Shown here piece by piece: positions 59,194 to 64,000 of a stretch of DNA of 64,000 nt (position 1 is the first letter of the stretch; each line of letters opens with the position of its first letter). The position numbers and the translations under genes were made by a program. The notes under the pieces are model-generated. The model was not told the origin of the DNA and searched no databases. It worked only from the letters and a program-made list of their open reading frames with translations. The DNA is taken from positions 4,381,501 through 4,445,500 of the forward strand of contig NZ_CP114035.2 in NCBI RefSeq assembly GCF_026898135.2. The letters run 5' to 3'. The DNA is from Pseudomonas fortuita (lineage in GTDB: Bacteria; Pseudomonadota; Gammaproteobacteria; Pseudomonadales; Pseudomonadaceae).

Positions 59194-59288
59194 GGCCTCT
59201 TCGCGGGGCAAGCCCGCTCCCACAGGTACACCACCGAATCCGGAACAACGGGTGACTTGTGGGAACGGGCTTGCCCCGCGAAAGGGCC
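59194..59288. repeat. REPIN after ccoP copy B
   Basis: Arms GGCCTCTTCGCGGGGCAAGC (left) and GGGCTTGCCCCGCGAAAGGG (right), imperfectly complementary over about 32 bases, separated by about 28 bases. It lies between the oxidase operon and ccoG. Confidence 0.9.
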
Positions 59289-59494
59289 GGCAAATGCCAC
59301 CCAGGATGACCTGGATCAATTGACACCCGCCATAACACGATTCATACCACGAACCCAACGCGACTAAAGGTCGCAGTGCGGCCCCATACTGCCATCAGCG
59401 GCGTATCATGGACCGCAGAGCGCTAGCAGATTGCGCGAGACTGCGGCCGGCACGCACTGGCTGCGGCGTTTCTCCACTGCCGTGGGACTTGATG

Positions 59495-60910
59495 ATGAGC
59501 AAGCAAATTCCGGTACATGATGTGACCCCGCCTGCCAGCAAAGGGAAGGATTCCGTCGACCTCTACGCCTCCCGGGAAAAGATCTACACCCGCGCCTTCA
59601 CTGGCCTGTTCCGCCGCCTGCGCATGGTCGGCGGTGCAGTGCTGTTTCTGCTGTACTTCGGCACCGTGTGGCTGAACTGGGGCGGCCACCAGGCCGTATG
59701 GTGGAACCTGCCCGAACGCAAGTTCTACATCTTCGGCGCCACCATCTGGCCGCAGGACTTCATCCTGCTGTCGGGCATTTTGATCGTCGCCGCTTTCGGC
59801 CTATTCTTCGTCACCGTGTACGCAGGCCGTGTGTGGTGCGGCTACACCTGCCCGCAAAGCGTGTGGACGTGGATTTTCATGTGGTGCGAAAAGATCACCG
59901 AAGGCGACCGCAACCAGCGCATGAAGCTCGACAAAGCCCCCATGAGCGGCAACAAGTTCCTGCGCAAGTTCGCCAAGCACAGCCTGTGGCTGCTAATCGG
60001 CTTTGTCACCGGCATGACTTTTGTCGGCTACTTCTCGCCCATCCGCGAGCTGGTCATCGAATTCTTTACAGGCCAGGCCGATGGCTGGGCCTACTTCTGG
60101 GTCGGTTTCTTCACCCTCGCCACCTACGGCAACGCCGGCTGGCTGCGCGAACAAGTGTGCGTGTACATGTGCCCCTACGCCCGCTTCCAGAGCGTGATGT
60201 TCGACAAGGACACGCTGATCGTGTCCTACGACCCGCGCCGTGGCGAAACCCGCGGGCCACGTAAAAAAGACGCCGATTACAAGGCCCAGGGCCTGGGCGA
60301 CTGCATCGACTGCACCATGTGCGTGCAGGTCTGCCCTACCGGCATCGACATCCGTGACGGCCTGCAGATCGAGTGCATCGGCTGCGCGGCGTGCATCGAC
60401 GCCTGCGACAGCATCATGGACAAGATGAACTACCCCAAAGGGCTGATCAGCTACACCACCGAGCACAACCTGTCCGGGCAGAAAACCCACATGCTGCGCC
60501 CGCGCCTGATCGGCTATGCCGCGGTGCTGCTGGTGATGATTGTCGGCCTGGCGACCGCCTTTGCCACCCGTTCGCTGGTTGGCTTCGACGTCAGCAAGGA
60601 CCGCGTGCTGTACCGCGAGAACGCCCAGGGCCGGATCGAGAACGTGTATAGCCTGAAGGTAATGAACAAGGACCAGCGCGACCATGTGTACGTGCTGGAT
60701 GCCGTCGGCCTGCCGGACCTCAAGCTCGAAGGCCAGCGCGAAATCCGCGTGGCTGCCGGTGATATCGTCAGCCTGCCGGTGCAGCTGTCGGTCGCCCCCG
60801 AGAAACTGCCATCGACCACCAATGAAATCACCTTCACCCTCAAGAGCGCCGACGACAGCGACGCCCAGGTTGAAGCCAAGAGCCGCTTCATCGGCCCACA
60901 GATCCGCTAA
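59495..60910 (+). CDS. ccoG: Cytochrome oxidase assembly protein CcoG (polyferredoxin, cupric reductase)
   Basis: A 471-residue membrane protein with about five helices and two 4Fe-4S ferredoxin motifs near residues 270-305 (CIDCTMCVQVCP and CIGCAACIDACD), plus conserved CGYTCPQSVW near 116 and CVYMCPYARFQ near 226. CcoG is reported to reduce Cu(II) to Cu(I) for CuB insertion into cbb3. I place the start at ATG 59495 (MSKQIPVHDV); ATG 59492 is adjacent, and a longer frame to 59408 is unlikely. The C-terminal periplasmic part is Ig-like. It starts the ccoGHI(S) cluster. Confidence 0.94.
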   Translation: MSKQIPVHDVTPPASKGKDSVDLYASREKIYTRAFTGLFRRLRMVGGAVLFLLYFGTVWLNWGGHQAVWWNLPERKFYIFGATIWPQDFILLSGILIVAAFGLFFVTVYAGRVWCGYTCPQSVWTWIFMWCEKITEGDRNQRMKLDKAPMSGNKFLRKFAKHSLWLLIGFVTGMTFVGYFSPIRELVIEFFTGQADGWAYFWVGFFTLATYGNAGWLREQVCVYMCPYARFQSVMFDKDTLIVSYDPRRGETRGPRKKDADYKAQGLGDCIDCTMCVQVCPTGIDIRDGLQIECIGCAACIDACDSIMDKMNYPKGLISYTTEHNLSGQKTHMLRPRLIGYAAVLLVMIVGLATAFATRSLVGFDVSKDRVLYRENAQGRIENVYSLKVMNKDQRDHVYVLDAVGLPDLKLEGQREIRVAAGDIVSLPVQLSVAPEKLPSTTNEITFTLKSADDSDAQVEAKSRFIGPQIR

Positions 60911-60925
60911 GAGAGATAACGCACA

Positions 60926-61456
60926 ATGCCTGCCGCCACTGCCGCCAGCCCCTGGTACAAGCACCTCTGGCCCTGGATCATCATTGGTATCCTCACCACC
61001 TCGGTGTGCCTGAGCCTGACCATGGTCAGCATTGCCGTACGCAACCCGGACAATCTGGTGAACGACAACTACTACGAGGCAGGCAAAGGCATCAACCGCT
61101 CGCTGGACCGCGAGCTGCTGGCGCAGCAGCTGGGCCTGAAAGCCAGCGTGCACCTGGACGAGCTGACCGGCGAAGTGGACCTGCGCCTGACCGGCAGCAG
61201 CGGCCCGCAAAACCTGGAGCTGAACCTGATTTCGCCCACGCAGCCGGAGAAGGACCGCAGGGTGCTGCTGAGCAGGGTCGACGCGGGGCGCTATGTGGGG
61301 CAGTTGGAGGACAAGGTCGACGGGCGGCGCTTTGTGGAACTGCTGGGCAGCGAAGGGGGCCAGGTGTGGCGCTTGTTCGAAGAGGAAAAAGTGGAACATG
61401 GTGTGACCTTGCAGCTGGGTGACGAAGCCCTGCAAGGTGCCGAGCACCAACAGTAG
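60926..61456 (+). CDS. ccoH: cbb3 oxidase assembly protein CcoH (FixH)
   Basis: This 176-residue protein has one N-terminal membrane helix ([22 protein letters not shown]) and a periplasmic domain typical of FixH, with [21 protein letters not shown] near residues 42-62. CcoH is needed for stable assembly of the cbb3 complex. It starts 15 bases after ccoG, with GAGAGAT before the ATG. Confidence 0.93.
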   Translation: MPAATAASPWYKHLWPWIIIGILTTSVCLSLTMVSIAVRNPDNLVNDNYYEAGKGINRSLDRELLAQQLGLKASVHLDELTGEVDLRLTGSSGPQNLELNLISPTQPEKDRRVLLSRVDAGRYVGQLEDKVDGRRFVELLGSEGGQVWRLFEEEKVEHGVTLQLGDEALQGAEHQQ

Positions 61457-61469
61457 CATCATCGCAAAT

Positions 61470-61562
61470 CCCTGTGGGAGCGGGCATGCCCGCGAATGCG
61501 GTAGCTCAGGCAAAGGTGTTTTCAGGCCTGACGCTTTCGCGGGCACGCCCGCTCCCACAGGG
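61470..61562. repeat. REPIN between ccoH and ccoI
   Basis: Arms CCCTGTGGGAGCGGGCATGC and GCGGGCACGCCCGCTCCCAC, near-complementary over 30 bases with about 33 bases between. It interrupts the usual tight ccoH-ccoI spacing, making a 139-base gap. Confidence 0.9.
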
Positions 61563-61595
61563 TTTCATATCTGCCTGAGCAGTCGTGCTTACCTT

Positions 61596-64000
61596 ATGAC
61601 CCAGCCCACCCCCTGCTACCACTGCGCCCTGCCCGTCCCCGCCGGCAGCCGCTTCACCGCCGTGGTCCTCGGCCAGCCGCGGCAGTTCTGCTGCCCCGGC
61701 TGCCAGGCGGTGGCCGAGTCGATCGTCGCCGGTGGCCTGGAGCACTACTACCAGCACCGCAGTGACAACAGCGCCAACCCCGAGGCCCTGCCCAGGCAGT
61801 TGCAAGACGAACTGGCCCTGTACGACCGCAGCGACGTGCAGCAAAGCTTCGTGCGCCACCTGGGCGAGCTGGCCGAAACCACCTTGCTGGTCGAAGGCAT
61901 CAGCTGCGCCGCCTGCGGCTGGCTGATCGAAAAGCACCTGCGCAACCTGCCCGGTGTCGCCGAGGCGCGCCTGAACCTCTCCAACCACCGCCTGCTGCTG
62001 AGCTGGGACGACAAGCAACTGCCACTTTCACGCCTGCTCGCCGAGTTGCGCCAGATCGGCTATGCCGCCCACCCCTACCAGCCCGACCAGGCCGCCGAGC
62101 AGCTGGCCCGCGAGAACCGCAGCGCCCTGCGCCGCCTGGGCGTGGCAGGGCTGCTGTGGTTCCAGGCAATGATGGCGACCATGGCCACCTGGCCAGAATT
62201 CAACATCGACCTGTCCCCCGAGTTGCACACCATCCTGCGCTGGGTGGCGCTGTTCCTGACCATTCCCATTGTGTTCTATAGCTGCGCGCCCTTTTTCAAG
62301 GGCGCGGCGCGCGACCTGCGCACCCGCCACCTGACCATGGACGTTTCGGTGTCGCTGGCCATCGCCCTGGCCTTCGGCGCCGGCATCTGGACGGCCATCA
62401 CCGGCAGCGGCGAGCTGTATTTCGACACAGTGGGCATGTTCGCCCTGTTCCTGCTCACCGGCCGCTACCTGGAGCGCCGCGCCCGCGAACGCACGGCTGC
62501 GGCCACCGCTCAGCTGGTCAACCTGCTGCCGGCCTCGTGCCTGCGCCTGGACGCCATCGGCCGCAGCGAGCGCATCCTGCTCAGCGAATTGCACTGCGGT
62601 GACACGGTGCAAGTGCTGCCCGGCGCGGTGATCCCCGCCGACGGGCGCATTGTCGAAGGCCGCTCCAGCGTGGACGAATCACTGCTCACCGGCGAATACC
62701 TGCCGCAACCACGCCGGGTGGGCGAACGGGTCACCGGCGGTACGCTGAATGTCGAAAGCACCTTGAACGTGGAAGTCGAAGCACTCGGCCACGATTCGCG
62801 GCTCTCGGCCATCGTCCGCCTGCTGGAGCGCGCTCAGACCGAAAAGCCGCGGCTGGCCGAAATCGCCGACCGGGCCTCGCAATGGTTCCTGCTGTTCTCG
62901 CTGCTGGCTGCCGTGGCCATCGGCCTGTGGTGGTGGTACCTGGACCCTGCACGGGCCTTCTGGATCGTGCTGGCCATGCTGGTGGCCACCTGCCCTTGCG
63001 CACTGTCGCTGGCCACGCCAACGGCGCTGACCGCCGCCACCGGCAGCTTGCACAAGCTGGGCCTGCTGGTAACCCGCGGCCATGTACTGGAGGGCCTGAA
63101 CCAGATCGACACGGTGATTTTCGACAAGACCGGCACACTGACCGAAGGCCGCCTTACGTTGCGCAGCATCCGCCCGCTCGGCAACCTGCCCGCCGACCGC
63201 TGCCTGGCCCTGGCCGCCGCCCTGGAAAACCGCTCCGAACACCCGATCGCCCGCGCCTTCGGCCGCACCGCCATACCGGCCGAAAACGTGCAGACCGTGC
63301 CAGGTCTGGGCCTGGAAGGGCAAGTAGACGGCCAACGCCTGCGTATCGGCCAGGCCACCTTCGTCTGCGCCCTGAGCGCTGCGCAAATCCCCGCCGTGCC
63401 GGAACCACGCGGCCAGTGGCTGCTGCTGGGTGACCGCCACGGGCCTCTGGCGTGGTTTGGCCTGGACGACCGGCTGCGCGACGACGCACCGGCGCTGCTC
63501 GCCGCCTGCAAGGCCCGAGGCTGGCGCACGCTGCTGCTGTCGGGCGACAGTTCGCCGATGGTCGCCGAGGTGGCCGCGCAACTGGGCATCGACCAGGCCA
63601 TTGGTGGCCTGCGCCCGGACGACAAGCTGGATCGGCTGAAGGCGCTGCAGGCGGCCGGGCGCAAGGTGCTGATGCTCGGCGACGGGGTCAACGACGTGCC
63701 GGTGCTGGCCGCCGCCGACATCAGCATTGCCATGGGCAGCGCCACCGACCTTGCCAAGACCAGCGCCGACGCCGTGCTACTGTCCAACCGCCTGCAGGCA
63801 CTGGTGCAGGCCTTGGACCTGGCCCGCCGCACACGTCGCAACATCCTCGAGAACCTGCTGTGGGCCACCCTGTATAATGGCCTGATGTTGCCGTTTGCCG
63901 CGCTTGGCTGGATCACCCCGGTGTGGGCCGCCATCGGCATGTCGGTCAGCTCGCTGATCGTGGTGCTCAATGCCCTGCGCCTGACCCGCATGCCGTTGGC
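61596..64000 (+). CDS. ccoI: Copper-translocating P1B-type ATPase CcoI (partial, runs off window end)
   Basis: About 801 codons are present and the frame is open at the window end. N-terminal metal-binding motifs are [18 protein letters not shown] near residue 32 and a heavy-metal-associated domain with GISCAACGW near 100. The P-type ATPase core shows [12 protein letters not shown] (actuator), the CPC membrane copper site in [13 protein letters not shown] near 468, the phosphorylation site [12 protein letters not shown] near 510, SEHPIA (the P1B His-Pro) and [15 protein letters not shown] near 695. CcoI moves copper out of the cytoplasm for cbb3 assembly rather than for resistance. The CcoI assignment rests on the ccoGH context. 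Confidence 0.94.
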   Translation, partial: MTQPTPCYHCALPVPAGSRFTAVVLGQPRQFCCPGCQAVAESIVAGGLEHYYQHRSDNSANPEALPRQLQDELALYDRSDVQQSFVRHLGELAETTLLVEGISCAACGWLIEKHLRNLPGVAEARLNLSNHRLLLSWDDKQLPLSRLLAELRQIGYAAHPYQPDQAAEQLARENRSALRRLGVAGLLWFQAMMATMATWPEFNIDLSPELHTILRWVALFLTIPIVFYSCAPFFKGAARDLRTRHLTMDVSVSLAIALAFGAGIWTAITGSGELYFDTVGMFALFLLTGRYLERRARERTAAATAQLVNLLPASCLRLDAIGRSERILLSELHCGDTVQVLPGAVIPADGRIVEGRSSVDESLLTGEYLPQPRRVGERVTGGTLNVESTLNVEVEALGHDSRLSAIVRLLERAQTEKPRLAEIADRASQWFLLFSLLAAVAIGLWWWYLDPARAFWIVLAMLVATCPCALSLATPTALTAATGSLHKLGLLVTRGHVLEGLNQIDTVIFDKTGTLTEGRLTLRSIRPLGNLPADRCLALAAALENRSEHPIARAFGRTAIPAENVQTVPGLGLEGQVDGQRLRIGQATFVCALSAAQIPAVPEPRGQWLLLGDRHGPLAWFGLDDRLRDDAPALLAACKARGWRTLLLSGDSSPMVAEVAAQLGIDQAIGGLRPDDKLDRLKALQAAGRKVLMLGDGVNDVPVLAAADISIAMGSATDLAKTSADAVLLSNRLQALVQALDLARRTRRNILENLLWATLYNGLMLPFAALGWITPVWAAIGMSVSSLIVVLNALRLTRMPL

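Overview
The window is high-GC DNA with the gene set, gene order and REP repeats of a Pseudomonas putida-group fluorescent pseudomonad. The main grounds are a pyoverdine locus with a 4317-residue PvdL beside the sigma factor gene pvdS, two tandem cbb3 oxidase operons followed by ccoGHI, and many Pseudomonas REP/REPIN repeats. No database search was possible, so all names rest on motifs, lengths and context read by eye.

Layout. 1-18467 (minus): three consecutive NRPS genes, the last cut by the window edge. By binding-pocket residues they build Asp-Lys-D-(hydroxy)Orn-Thr, then Ser, then an unread remainder. A siderophore-interacting ferric reductase gene (18652-19605, plus) diverges from them, and each direction has a perfect PvdS box. 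19614-20449 is a 418-bp tandem duplication containing REPINs. pvdH (20443-21906, minus) makes diaminobutyrate and runs into a REPIN. 22121-24123 holds a two-component pair. 24243-30351 (minus) is a five-gene operon for a periplasmic molybdenum hydroxylase (Tat-exported large subunit, 2Fe-2S subunit, tri-haem cytochrome c) with XdhC and MocA-like maturation factors. 30888-34199 (plus) is a dsbD / TlpA-like / dsbG thiol-redox operon. 34517-47470 (minus) is pvdL (acyl-Glu-D-Tyr-Dab), divergent from pvdS (47776-48306), which has a Fur box. 48360-49385 is a PvdY-type GNAT with a perfect PvdS box, followed by a periplasmic solute-binding protein, a DEDDh exonuclease, ppnP and an alpha/beta hydrolase. 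52114-64000 (plus) holds ccoNOQP copy A, ccoNOQP copy B, ccoG, ccoH and the start of ccoI.

How it works together. Low iron lifts Fur from pvdS. PvdS then fires four exact TAAAT-N16-CGT boxes (NRPS operon, reductase, pvdH, pvdY-like) and probably a one-mismatch box before pvdL. PvdL makes the acylated chromophore precursor using Dab from PvdH, and the downstream NRPSs extend the peptide. The hydroxyornithine module plus the acetyltransferase suggest acetyl-hydroxyornithine as an iron ligand. The respiratory half encodes two high-affinity oxidases and their copper/haem assembly factors, with candidate ANR boxes before each ccoN.

Repeats are unusually dense. Besides REPINs and perfect palindromes between convergent genes, three copies of a roughly 230-300-bp long inverted-repeat element lie at 30521-30808, 34207-34503 and 55336-55562.
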